Below are positions 8,115 to 15,489 of a DNA stretch of 64,000 bases, piece by piece. Origin of the DNA: Aquimarina sp. TRL1 (GTDB taxonomy: Bacteria; Bacteroidota; Bacteroidia; Flavobacteriales; Flavobacteriaceae); assembly GCF_013365535.1 (NCBI RefSeq), contig NZ_CP053590.1, positions 1,044,501-1,108,500 on the forward strand, read 5' to 3'. The stretch's first letter is position 1; the number at the start of each line of letters is the position of its first letter. The notes under the pieces were generated by a model that did not search any database, was not told where the DNA came from, and was given only the letters and a program-made list of their open reading frames with translations. Both the position numbers and the translations under genes were made by a program.

Positions 8115-8120
8115 ACTATC

Positions 8121-8654
8121 TTATTCAAATTGAGCTGTTTTATAGAATTGAATTCTTAAAATCGGTGTTCCATTATCTTGTACTCCTATAACTTTAAACC
8201 TTTTTAGATTTTCCTTTCCTACCAATTCAAATATGTCTTGGTTTCCCAATCCGAACCCAGAATTAATACTTGGCGATGATCCATTTTCTTTAAATCTTAC
8301 TACAGCTGAAGAATCTGTTACTAGTAATTCTAGGATAGGAATAGGTCGCCTGTTAACACTTTTTTTAGTTGTTGCTTCAATTGACACAGTTTTATCAGGA
8401 TCGCAATCAATACTAATATTCACCTTACCTTTTTCAACCATCATAGTTGCTGATACTGCTTCCTCCGGAACATCTAATGAAGTGACCCTGCCAAATGGAA
8501 GGGGAACATCCTGATACCCTTTATCACATTGTTTTATTGGAACAAGCCCAACTTCTTTAGCATTGATTAACACTAATTCCTCCAAATAATTTAAAATGGT
8601 AGCTGTATTCTTTCTGTTTGGATATACCTGTTTTTGTATTCGATCTCTTAACAT
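8121..8654 (-). CDS. Beta-rich protein of the virion module
   Basis: The 177 residues have a short helical start (MLRDRIQKQVYP) and are then mostly predicted beta strands with alternating hydrophobics (KVNISIDCD, KTVSIEATT, PILELLVTD, KVIGVQDNG). No membrane segment and no named family were seen. The order spike-like gene, hydrolase, small membrane proteins, M15 peptidase and this gene suggests a minor virion or attachment component. The assignment to the module rests on position and spacing (11 bases after the M15 gene). Confidence 0.5.
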   Translation of the reverse strand: MLRDRIQKQVYPNRKNTATILNYLEELVLINAKEVGLVPIKQCDKGYQDVPLPFGRVTSLDVPEEAVSATMMVEKGKVNISIDCDPDKTVSIEATTKKSVNRRPIPILELLVTDSSAVVRFKENGSSPSINSGFGLGNQDIFELVGKENLKRFKVIGVQDNGTPILRIQFYKTAQFE

Positions 8655-8665
8655 AACTATTCTTT

Positions 8666-9166
8666 TTAAATAAATGGATTAATTGGCGGCTTGGTTCCCG
8701 AAGGATAGCCCCAAGCTACATACTGTTTTTTTGAACTATCATTATCCAAATGCACAAAGGTTTTACCTACTCCAATACGCTTAAAACCTACCAATTTTGC
8801 TGCCACTACAATCTTGTTTCTAATAGCTTTTGTAGGCGCTTTTATATCAGCAGCTTTGCAAGTAGGTATCTTATGCGAAGAATTTGATACTCCACCTACT
8901 TTAGTATTCCAATATGATGATCTCGCCCCTGAATTAATCATATCAAAAATAGGAAGTCTGGTTACTTTTGCCAGTTTTTGAAGCATTCGAATGAATTCTT
9001 TATCCATGCATTTACCTGACCCTTGAATATCCGGACTATCGAATTTGGAAAGATCAACCTTTTCTTTCCTATCTTTCCTAGTTAATTTTTGGATTGCTAT
9101 AGCTCCTAAAAGTACTATACTAGCGCTGCCTACTGCCCACCATATTCTGTTATTATTCTTTCCCAT
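8666..9166 (-). CDS. Membrane-anchored M15-type peptidase (D,D-/L,D-peptidase)
   Basis: The 166-residue protein should cut peptide bonds of peptidoglycan. A membrane anchor (about 8-27) is followed by a Lys-rich linker. The catalytic domain shows NSGARSSYWN, SSHKIPTCKAADIK (His and Asp as zinc ligands, in the SxHxxxxAxD form usual for M15A) and FVHLDND (the third ligand). The anchor is unusual for a lysis enzyme released by a holin and fits an enzyme carried on a virion membrane or used at entry. The start overlaps the end of the 48-residue gene upstream. Confidence 0.8.
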   Translation of the reverse strand: MGKNNNRIWWAVGSASIVLLGAIAIQKLTRKDRKEKVDLSKFDSPDIQGSGKCMDKEFIRMLQKLAKVTRLPIFDMINSGARSSYWNTKVGGVSNSSHKIPTCKAADIKAPTKAIRNKIVVAAKLVGFKRIGVGKTFVHLDNDSSKKQYVAWGYPSGTKPPINPFI

Positions 9167-9299
9167 TGCATTTACATTGTTTCTTCTCTTTTACTTTTTG
9201 ATTTCTATCATAAATAGCCATTCCTATTCTAACCATATTAACGATCAAAAATGCACCAAAGATGACATTCATAGTCATATTCCCTTTATCTGCTTTCAT
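9153..9299 (-). CDS. Small single-TM protein (48 aa)
   Basis: This gene starts with MKADKGNMTMN, has one membrane segment (about 10-29) and ends in a Lys/Cys-rich tail (KKQCKCNGKE). Its last 14 bases overlap the start of the M15 gene, which supports it being a true member of the operon. The family is unknown. Confidence 0.5.
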   Translation of the reverse strand: MKADKGNMTMNVIFGAFLIVNMVRIGMAIYDRNQKVKEKKQCKCNGKE

Positions 9300-9304
9300 T
9301 TCTT

Positions 9305-9458
9305 TTACTGGTATTTCTTTAACGTATGTTCAAGTTCCTCTATATGCACCTCAAGGCAATCCAATTTTCATTTTCTTTCTCATTAGTTTCTGCGTTCAGA
9401 TTTCGTAATTCTGCTTTTTTCAATTTCTTTTGAAACCTGAAGCGGAATAATGCTTCAT
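9305..9458 (-). pseudogene. Frameshifted small coiled-coil gene
   Basis: Between the glucosaminidase and the 48-residue gene three reading frames in turn give protein-like sequence: an ATG overlapping the upstream stop (MKHYSASGF), then FQKKLKKAELRNLNAE, then EVHIEELEHTLKKYQ and a stop. Two single-base shifts would join them into a protein of about 50 residues with a coiled coil. Either the gene is decayed or the read has indels. Confidence 0.3.
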
Positions 9459-10081
9459 TTCGTATTACTCTTTACTACTCCAATTATTATCACAATGACA
9501 CTTATTCCCATAATGACCATTGGAACAACAATGTTCTTTTCTTTTTTATTTAATTTATTCAGAACTACAATCTGCTCGATCTCTTTCATTATTCTTTTGA
9601 TCTTACTAGCGTAGTTTGGATCTGTTGCATACCCTGCTCTTGCCACTTCATCCGCGAATCGATAAGGATCTTTTCTATGTTGTATAGCATTTCGGTATCT
9701 CTTGTTTTTAAGAAGTAATCCCGCCCAATCCATGAAAGAAAAGAAAGGACTTGGGTATGCCCGAAAAACATCTTTTATCCTATACTTCCATTTCCCACTT
9801 GAAGTTTGAATTGGGTATCCTGGATAAATAAAAGGGAAGTGCCTTGTTGGTAGGGACGAATACTCTGTAGTGGTAATCAATTGGGTTAGACCTTGCGACC
9901 AACCTCCGTAATTTCTTCCAGAACCCTTTTTTACTCCAAACATCATATTTCCCTTCGCTGATTTTCCCCAACCCGATTCTAAAGCACTTTGTGCTAATGC
10001 AAAAAGAACAGGCACACCTGATTTTTCGGAAGCCTTTTTAGCATAAGGATAATACTTCACCACGAATTGCTCTTTCATCAC
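9455..10081 (-). CDS. Glucosaminidase (FlgJ/LytF-like), C-terminal membrane anchor
   Basis: The 208-residue enzyme should split the glycan chain of peptidoglycan. It opens with FVVKYYPYAKKASEKSGVPV and ALAQSALESGWGKSAKGNMMFGV, the conserved start of the glucosaminidase domain with the catalytic Glu in ALESGWG (about 35). AYPSPFFSFMDWAGLLLKNKRY and AGYATDPNYASKIKRIMKEI close the domain. A hydrophobic segment (about 187-203) near the C-terminus anchors it, and the end is VKSNTK. It is one of three peptidoglycan hydrolases in the operon. Confidence 0.87.
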   Translation of the reverse strand: MMKEQFVVKYYPYAKKASEKSGVPVLFALAQSALESGWGKSAKGNMMFGVKKGSGRNYGGWSQGLTQLITTTEYSSLPTRHFPFIYPGYPIQTSSGKWKYRIKDVFRAYPSPFFSFMDWAGLLLKNKRYRNAIQHRKDPYRFADEVARAGYATDPNYASKIKRIMKEIEQIVVLNKLNKKEKNIVVPMVIMGISVIVIIIGVVKSNTK

Positions 10082-10088
10082 TATTCAT

Positions 10089-10883
10089 CTAAGGTTGTGG
10101 TAGTGGATCAAAAACAGGAGTCTGTGGAAACTCTATAGGCATCTTAGCAATATAAGATGGAAAATTCAAAACCACCTCGTCTAAATCTGAAGTCAGCTCC
10201 CCTCTAATGGTCAGTACTCCGAATCCACTTAAACGACAAAAGAAAGGGTTGTTCCTGGTGCTTAATGTTGTCCAAGAGATAAAACCAGTAACATCCAAAG
10301 GAACTGGCATCTTCAGAACAGTCCCACTAGTACCTAAGCTTCCAAATACTCCTGCTCCACCTACTTTACGAAGTCGTATATCTGAACATACAATGAGATT
10401 GCCATTGATTACTAAATACTTATTTTGATTACGGTTATAAAAGACTTTAGTGAGATCTATATTTTCATCCTGAATTGAACGTACTTCCTGAGAATTCGAT
10501 CCAATAGTAGGAATATCTACTTTAGGCAATATCCCTGTAAGCACCTGAAAACAAAACCCATCAAAGACTAGTTTATAGATAAGATCAGTTTTCAAATCTC
10601 CCGCTACTAATGGAACTAAAGATTGACCATTAAACTTTTTTAATGACACAGCTCCCTGTTTGTCTACATTCAAAGTAGCAACATCTGTATTCTCTTTATG
10701 AAAGCGTAGCTCTATAGGCAATCCTGCTTCATATTCTTTAGTTAATGGTGGGGATAATGATAGTTCGTATACATTATCATCTGCTCCAGTAGTAACCCCA
10801 TATCCTCCTAAACTATTCTCAAGAGGTAAATTTTCTTCTCCCCTTACATCTTCTATTCTAAAATCTGATTGATATCCTCCCAT
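10089..10883 (-). CDS. Fibre/spike-like protein (receptor-binding candidate)
   Basis: The 264 residues include a module typical of phage tail-fibre repeats (about 24-125): NVYELSLSPPLTKEYEAGLP, IELRFHKENTD, ATLNVDKQGAVSLKKFNGQ, LVAGDL and YKLVFDGFCFQVL. The C-terminal half is beta-rich and Pro-rich at its end. In many phages such modules sit in host-binding fibres. I infer a surface spike on the virion. No membrane segment or signal is present. The gene lies between the spanin-like pair and the glucosaminidase. Confidence 0.65.
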   Translation of the reverse strand: MGGYQSDFRIEDVRGEENLPLENSLGGYGVTTGADDNVYELSLSPPLTKEYEAGLPIELRFHKENTDVATLNVDKQGAVSLKKFNGQSLVPLVAGDLKTDLIYKLVFDGFCFQVLTGILPKVDIPTIGSNSQEVRSIQDENIDLTKVFYNRNQNKYLVINGNLIVCSDIRLRKVGGAGVFGSLGTSGTVLKMPVPLDVTGFISWTTLSTRNNPFFCRLSGFGVLTIRGELTSDLDEVVLNFPSYIAKMPIEFPQTPVFDPLPQP

Positions 10884-10897
10884 TTCTTATTTATTTA

Positions 10898-11317
10898 CTA
10901 TTTACTAATTACTAATGTTCCAAGTGCCACCAAACTAATCCCTAATAGGATTTTATGCAGCTTACTTCTTTTGATCTTTTTTTCTTTTCGCTTAATACTT
11001 TCCTCCAATAGCATAATGGTTCTATCATTATTGGTCACTTGAATTGAATAATTATCTAGTTGATCTGATTGAAAGGAGATAATACTATCCTTTTTTCGAG
11101 TTACTAACTCAAACCTTTTAATGTTCAGGGACAAACTATTTACCAGAGAATCATTATACTTTCCTAGCTCCAAAAGCTTGGCTATCTCCCGGGATTGCTC
11201 AATAGTAAAACAATAGTGTGAAAACTCATCAATTTCCCTTATCTTGGGTGTCAAATCCTGTGAAATACTGATAAAGCTCGTCATCAGTAAAATCATCAAT
11301 AACACTAATCTGTTCAT
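10898..11317 (-). CDS. Secreted coiled-coil protein, spanin-like partner
   Basis: The 139 residues begin with a cleavable signal (MNRLVLLMILLMTSFISISQ) and continue with a long coiled coil (about 60-115). A C-terminal hydrophobic segment (about 119-136, LLGISLVALGTLVI) follows. The start lies 89 bases inside the preceding gene, also a TM plus coiled-coil protein. Two overlapping genes of this shape next to lysis enzymes recall spanins, which fuse inner and outer membranes at lysis. There is no lipobox Cys, so the match to classic o-spanins is imperfect. Confidence 0.5.
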   Translation of the reverse strand: MNRLVLLMILLMTSFISISQDLTPKIREIDEFSHYCFTIEQSREIAKLLELGKYNDSLVNSLSLNIKRFELVTRKKDSIISFQSDQLDNYSIQVTNNDRTIMLLEESIKRKEKKIKRSKLHKILLGISLVALGTLVISK

Positions 11318-11582
11318 ACTTCTTTCGCTTTAACTTTTCTATTACTAGCCTATCTGTATCAATCAAAGCCGTTAGACTATCTGTAATCGTTTCCAGTATC
11401 TCTATTTTACTATCGAGTAAATCGTTTATTTCTTGAAGCGAAGTATTTTCTCGCTTCAATTCTTCAATCTCTATCCTTTGTATCTGATCAATTACTGAAT
11501 CCTCTTCAGGAATGATCCTAAGGAGCGTAATTACTACACCCATAATCGCTATAAAGAGTAGTATCCATTTGTACTGCTTCAT
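11229..11582 (-). CDS. TM plus coiled-coil protein, i-spanin-like
   Basis: The 117 residues have an N-terminal membrane segment (about 5-21) and a long acidic coiled coil (QRIEIEELKRENTSLQEIND onward) with the topology of Rz-type inner-membrane spanins. It overlaps the next gene by 89 bases and starts inside the stop of the holin candidate. Position and shape suggest lysis; sequence alone does not prove it. Confidence 0.5.
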   Translation of the reverse strand: MKQYKWILLFIAIMGVVITLLRIIPEEDSVIDQIQRIEIEELKRENTSLQEINDLLDSKIEILETITDSLTALIDTDRLVIEKLKRKKYEQISVIDDFTDDELYQYFTGFDTQDKGN

Positions 11583-11923
11583 AAAAGATCATCTTTAGAT
11601 GTTTCTACTTTCTTATCCGGAATGAACCTTTCGACAATAAGCTGAAGTATAAACTTGTAGAATGCTGTTGCAAAAAGGAAAGAGATGAAAAGACATAACA
11701 CTTTTGCCAGCTCATAACCTCTTATAAAAAATACAATCACGGCATATATAAATCCTATGATTAATACCTGGTATCTACTTCTTAATTTAATTCCTAATCC
11801 TCTACCTATAAACTCTGGCACTTTATAGTAATTCAATAAATACGTAATAAGCATAAATGAGAAGATATATGCCCAATCAAGGGAATTCAAAAAAATTGTA
11901 AACTGTTCCAAAACGATTTCCAT
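11579..11923 (-). CDS. Multi-TM protein, holin candidate
   Basis: The 114 residues contain three membrane segments (about 13-30, 50-70, 73-98) and a charged C-terminus (DKKVETSKDDLL). The size, topology and place just before two coiled-coil membrane genes and close to the hydrolases fit a holin, which would open the inner membrane at lysis. No family signature is visible, so this is inferred from context. Confidence 0.45.
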   Translation of the reverse strand: MEIVLEQFTIFLNSLDWAYIFSFMLITYLLNYYKVPEFIGRGLGIKLRSRYQVLIIGFIYAVIVFFIRGYELAKVLCLFISFLFATAFYKFILQLIVERFIPDKKVETSKDDLL

Positions 11924-11927
11924 AATT

Positions 11928-12176
11928 TTAAGATTTAAGGGTTTGTTTAATTTTTATCACTTCTTGTTCTATTGCGGTGAGTTGTGTATTTGGAAAAAGG
12001 TTTTTAACCGTATTAACTACGACAACAATGGCTCCACCAGCTAACAGCATTCCTAAAATGATTTTCAATAAGGTCTGATTGGTAAGCGTAATCGTTACTT
12101 CTGTTTTCAATCCGTCCTTGTCTACTAATGCATCCAGTAGGTTATTTAGGTTTCTTTTTTTGCGTTCCATATCCAT
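11928..12176 (-). CDS. Small single-TM protein
   Basis: The 82 residues have a basic N-terminus (MDMERKKRNLNNLLD), one membrane segment (about 35-56) and an amphipathic tail. The ATG overlaps the stop of the upstream peptidoglycan-binding protein, so translation is probably coupled. The function is unknown; a small virion membrane protein is likely. Confidence 0.5.
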   Translation of the reverse strand: MDMERKKRNLNNLLDALVDKDGLKTEVTITLTNQTLLKIILGMLLAGGAIVVVVNTVKNLFPNTQLTAIEQEVIKIKQTLKS

Positions 12177-12604
12177 TATGCTTTTATAAGTTCGTGAATA
12201 GGGATGCCCATTTGATGTTTCTCATACGTAGCCCTATCAATACTATCAGCTTTAAAAACCTTTTGTACCAGACGCTCTGTTTGCTGATCAAATACTTTGG
12301 TAATCGTTCCTTTCCAACCGTGATGTCTAAGCAACCAAATCTGTAATCGTTCAACTTCTTTTCCTTTACTTCCTCTTGACAATAACCAAGGCTTTTCTTC
12401 TCGACTCGAAGTCGCATAACTAGCTTCTTCTGTTGTTACTTTTACAATAGGTTCTGATTCCTTAATTTCTTGGATATCTTGCCTTTTCTGTAATACAGGT
12501 TCTACCATTTCAGGTTTCTTCTTTTGACCTTTTATGAGGTATACAGCTAAAAGACTTACCCCTATACCAACCCCTACAATAATCAAATCATTTGTACGTA
12601 TCAT
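12176..12604 (-). CDS. Membrane-anchored peptidoglycan-binding protein
   Basis: The 142 residues have an N-terminal membrane segment (about 8-24), a charged linker and a C-terminal domain (about 74-142) with RGSKGKEVERLQIWLLRHHG and VFDQQTERLVQKVF. This matches PG_binding_1-type repeats (xGxxVxxLQxxL ... FDxxTxxAVxxFQ). It probably fixes a membrane to the cell wall. It overlaps its neighbours on both sides by a few bases. Confidence 0.65.
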   Translation of the reverse strand: MIRTNDLIIVGVGIGVSLLAVYLIKGQKKKPEMVEPVLQKRQDIQEIKESEPIVKVTTEEASYATSSREEKPWLLSRGSKGKEVERLQIWLLRHHGWKGTITKVFDQQTERLVQKVFKADSIDRATYEKHQMGIPIHELIKA

Positions 12605-13119
12605 CTCTTTATCGTTTTAATAGCCGTTCTCATTCCATCGATATCTTGTTTGCTAAAAGATGTTCTTTGCAAATGTTTCTTGGCTGCTCTGTTTGTTTTA
12701 TTCCCAAATATTCCGTCAACTCCATCTCTACTCCTTCCAGAACGTCCCAAATCCGCTTTATAAATTTTACTTAAATAAGATTGCAATATTTTTACGTCCT
12801 TAAAGCAAGTACCATATTGAAGAGGGTATTTACTACTCTTGCATCTAAATCTTGTAGGTCTTCCTGTTGTAGTTGATCTTCCTATTGTATTGTTTGCTAT
12901 AGTACTTGCTATTTCTCGATCAAGATCCTCCTCTATAGATAACATTTCTAATTTGCTTTTGCGCTTCTTATAGTACCAAAATCCAATCCCTCCTAACCCA
13001 AGGGCGGTAACTCCGATAATGATCCAAAGTGTTTTATCATCCTTGCTTGTTTTTTTGACTATTGGTTTTTTATTCTTTATCTCCATAGTATTGTTCTTTA
13101 TTGAAAAAATATGCGACAT
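12601..13119 (-). CDS. Membrane-anchored peptidoglycan-binding-like protein
   Basis: The 172 residues (or 161 if ATG 13086 is used, MEIKNKKPIVKK) have a membrane segment at about 30-50, a basic linker and a C-terminal domain. There, CFKDVKILQSYLSKIYKADL and GVDGIFGNKTNRAAKKHLQR match the peptidoglycan-binding pattern. Two Cys (CKSSKYPLQYGTC) frame the domain start. It is a distant partner of the downstream peptidoglycan-binding gene, with which it overlaps by four bases. Confidence 0.65.
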   Translation of the reverse strand: MSHIFSIKNNTMEIKNKKPIVKKTSKDDKTLWIIIGVTALGLGGIGFWYYKKRKSKLEMLSIEEDLDREIASTIANNTIGRSTTTGRPTRFRCKSSKYPLQYGTCFKDVKILQSYLSKIYKADLGRSGRSRDGVDGIFGNKTNRAAKKHLQRTSFSKQDIDGMRTAIKTIKR

Positions 13120-13124
13120 ACTTT

Positions 13125-13655
13125 TTAGGCTAACCTATAATTAGGCAATCTCCTAACTGGATCTTTAACAAGTTTTTTCATCTCTCTGTCACTTAAAAAA
13201 CCTTTTAAATACTGGTACATATCTTTCTTATGATTATTGAAGTAAAATGCTTTGGATAAACTGGCTACTTGTGTCTTATCCTGTAGGCTTCTAAATACAC
13301 GTTCTACGGCTTTCTCATCGTCATCAAATAAACCTTTAGCATTCTTTAATTCAAGTGCATATTTTCTTGCAGCGGATAAGGGCAATTCTTTAATACGCTT
13401 ACCACGTAGCCATTTTTTTACATCATTGATATAATTCATATTAAATGGAGCGTTCCAATTGGGTTCTACTACGGGTGTGGCTCTACCACCACCTGTTACT
13501 ACAACTGGCTTTCCTGTACTTTCTAGGTTTCCTAATGTGGAAAATGAAACTTCCTTCTTGCTTTTTCGTTTCTTCACAAAAAAGTATATCCCAACTACTA
13601 ACCCAGCTATTCCCGCACCCCCAACAACCCTCCACATTGTTTTTGTCATTTTCAT
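13125..13655 (-). CDS. Single-TM protein with annexin-like helical repeats (copy B)
   Basis: I choose ATG 13655 (MKMTKTMWRVVGG) over 13697 because the longer frame overlaps the previous gene. The protein has about 176 residues. A membrane segment near the N-terminus is followed by a Lys-rich stretch and a Gly-rich linker. The C-terminal helical domain has LFDDDEKAVERVFRSLQDKT and KDMYQYLKGFLSDREMKKL, recalling annexin-type repeats (DExxhxxhhxxh ... DLxxxLxxxLs). It ends with RRLPNYRLA, matching the end of the upstream paralogue. The annexin comparison is tentative. Confidence 0.55.
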   Translation of the reverse strand: MKMTKTMWRVVGGAGIAGLVVGIYFFVKKRKSKKEVSFSTLGNLESTGKPVVVTGGGRATPVVEPNWNAPFNMNYINDVKKWLRGKRIKELPLSAARKYALELKNAKGLFDDDEKAVERVFRSLQDKTQVASLSKAFYFNNHKKDMYQYLKGFLSDREMKKLVKDPVRRLPNYRLA

Positions 13656-13665
13656 TGCTTTGATT

Positions 13666-14160
13666 TTATAATTTTCTGTATTTAGGTAATCTCTCAATAA
13701 TCCTTAATACTGTTTTGATTTCATCTTTATCGAAGCGATCTTTTAATTGATCCCTAAGATTTAACTTGTATTCTCCTTGATATGCTTTTGCTACCTGAGA
13801 TACCTGAACCTTATCCTTTAGGTTTCTAAATACCGCATATACCTTCTCCTCTAAATCGCCTCCTATGTACCAAGGTCTAAATGCCTTATGGATTTCATTG
13901 GCATATCGTATTGCGGTAGATTCTTTCAGAACAACTATATTAGCAGCAATAGCATTTAATACTTTATCTGCATAGTTTACATCCAATGCTGCTTCATTAG
14001 AAAGCCCTTTTGTTATTGGGTTTAGTTTGGTATTGAGTTTTGCTAACAAACTTTTAGCTATACCATCTCGTTTTCTATTGCGTAAAGTGATATAGGTCGT
14101 ACCGATCAAAATCAACCCTACTGCTGTTGCTGCAGCCTGTAATCCAACTACCTTTTTCAT
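13666..14160 (-). CDS. Single-TM protein with annexin-like helical repeats (copy A)
   Basis: The 164 residues open with a membrane segment (about 5-24). The C-terminal part reads YVGGDL-like, then EEKVYAVFRNLKDKVQVSQV, AKAYQGEYKLNLRDQLKDRF and ends IERLPKYRKL. This aligns with the next gene (VFRSLQDKTQVASLSKAF ... RRLPNYRLA), so the two are paralogues from a local duplication. The ATG overlaps the stop of the 152-residue gene. Its likely place is in the virion membrane, with the helical domain outside. Confidence 0.55.
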   Translation of the reverse strand: MKKVVGLQAAATAVGLILIGTTYITLRNRKRDGIAKSLLAKLNTKLNPITKGLSNEAALDVNYADKVLNAIAANIVVLKESTAIRYANEIHKAFRPWYIGGDLEEKVYAVFRNLKDKVQVSQVAKAYQGEYKLNLRDQLKDRFDKDEIKTVLRIIERLPKYRKL

Positions 14161-14615
14161 TTATTCAAAAATTTAAGCCCAGCTCCAACTGATCTCCCCA
14201 TTGGAGTCAGGGCAGCAAGATCTGTTGCATCTGCTTTCTTTGACGTATTCCAAAGTATTAAACCAATAACAGCTAGTAACAATGTCAAAGTAACGGGTAC
14301 TGCTATTGAAACTACTTTTGAAAGATTCTTCCCTAACCCCATAAAGTTGCTCCCTATTTCGGATGCATCTGCAATCGCTCTTGTTGCTGCACTTGACACA
14401 TCAATTTTGTTCTTCTTTAGCCACTTGTTAAAATATCCATTAGTGGTACAACTAGACGATCCGTTAGTTTTCCAGGTTACTAGCCATATTGTCCTCGCGT
14501 TATCCGTTCCCAAGTCAGCCTTGAGACTGTTATAATAACCTACCCATAGTTCACAAGGATCACCGGATTCTGGCACTATAAATGATTTGTTTTTTATGTT
14601 GATTTCAATAGGCAT
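14157..14615 (-). CDS. C-terminal TM protein of the virion module
   Basis: The 152 residues have a soluble N-terminal domain with CELWVGYYNSLKADLG and SSCTTNGYFNKWLKKNKIDV (three Cys), then a membrane segment (about 103-123) and a short tail. The Trp/Tyr-rich first half suggests a small globular domain facing one side of a membrane. The family is unknown. It lies within the coupled operon. Confidence 0.5.
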   Translation of the reverse strand: MPIEINIKNKSFIVPESGDPCELWVGYYNSLKADLGTDNARTIWLVTWKTNGSSSCTTNGYFNKWLKKNKIDVSSAATRAIADASEIGSNFMGLGKNLSKVVSIAVPVTLTLLLAVIGLILWNTSKKADATDLAALTPMGRSVGAGLKFLNK

Positions 14616-14625
14616 ACTATTTTAT

Positions 14626-14814
14626 TTATCTTCTTAAAATGTAATTAGATTGCGATTTTACTTCTCGTTTGGACAACCTTAAATCTTCTAATGTTTCTAT
14701 AAGCCTTCGCTTTATTTGGGTTTCTTTCCTTTGGGCTTGTTTCTGATCATAATTCTTGTAAATATGTCTACCAATCAAAAAGCCCACTCCTAATACTAAA
14801 AGGGTGTTCTTCAT
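14626..14814 (-). CDS. Small N-terminal TM protein
   Basis: I place the start at ATG 14814 (MKNTLLVLGVGFLIG), giving 62 residues. The longer frame from TTG 14874 adds only a polar stretch, and AAAAAGGAA stands at a good distance before the ATG. One membrane segment is followed by a very basic tail (RKETQIKRR, LRLSKREVK). It probably links a membrane to nucleic acid or to other virion proteins. Confidence 0.45.
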   Translation of the reverse strand: MKNTLLVLGVGFLIGRHIYKNYDQKQAQRKETQIKRRLIETLEDLRLSKREVKSQSNYILRR

Positions 14815-14861
14815 TGCTATTCCTTTTTGATTTTTATTAAAGATGTTGATTTCTGGCACTC

Positions 14862-15003
14862 CTATTTCCTCCAACCAAATGGAAACGCTGGGTTTTCTTT
14901 GCCTTTCATAGCAGAAGCTTCATCTAGTCTCAATGCTTAAATTGTCGGGGTTTTCAAGAACAATAGCTTCTAACCTTTTGTCTTTATTTAATTGTTCATT
15001 GCT
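14862..15003 (-). pseudogene. Possible frameshifted small ORF
   Basis: After the CHAP gene one frame gives NKDKRLEAIVLENPDNLSIE and stops, and the next frame continues LRLDEASAMKGKENPAFPFG and stops. A single-base shift joins them into one peptide of about 50 residues. There is no clear start codon. This may be a decayed gene or an indel. Confidence 0.25.
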
Positions 15004-15475
15004 TTTCTATACTTCTATTGCAGTATCTAGTATTGGTTTGAATGTTTTTTTTGATAGATCTAAACCCTAATAATCTATATGTAGGGTATGGTTTAATACA
15101 AACCTGATTGTTTTGGTTTCCGCCTAGCACATAGATGTACCTCTTATCTTCACTATAGTCGATAAAAAAACCAACATGACCTTTCCAACTACTTCGCCTT
15201 TCCCTCCAGAACACAACCACATCACCTTGCTGTGGAATCTTTACTTTAGTACCTACCTTTAACCAAGATCTAGCGTTGAGTTTACCACTATAATAATAGC
15301 CTGCTTTAAAAGCTACCCAATTGGCAAACGCGCTGCACCAAGCTGTTTCATCTGTTGTAACCCATTTATGCCCGATCTCTTTGAAATACTGAAGAATACG
15401 TGGATTGTGAGCTGCTCCTTTGATTTCGGTTACACCGTATTCCCCTATTGCTATATCTAATACACTATTGGTCAT
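14996..15475 (-). CDS. CHAP/NlpC-like peptidoglycan amidase (TIGR02594-like)
   Basis: The 159 residues match the TIGR02594-type Cys hydrolases. The N-terminus is SVLDIAIGEYGVTEIKGAAH and the catalytic Cys lies in ETAWCSAFANWVAFKAG (about 47). QQGDVVVFWR follows, then the catalytic His in WKGHVGFFIDY (about 99) and GGNQNNQVCIKPYP. It should cut peptide or amide bonds in the cell wall. It has no membrane anchor, unlike the other two hydrolases, so it best fits a lysin freed by the holin. Confidence 0.87.
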   Translation of the reverse strand: MTNSVLDIAIGEYGVTEIKGAAHNPRILQYFKEIGHKWVTTDETAWCSAFANWVAFKAGYYYSGKLNARSWLKVGTKVKIPQQGDVVVFWRERRSSWKGHVGFFIDYSEDKRYIYVLGGNQNNQVCIKPYPTYRLLGFRSIKKNIQTNTRYCNRSIEKQ

Positions 15476-15489
15476 GTTTTTTACGCTTT

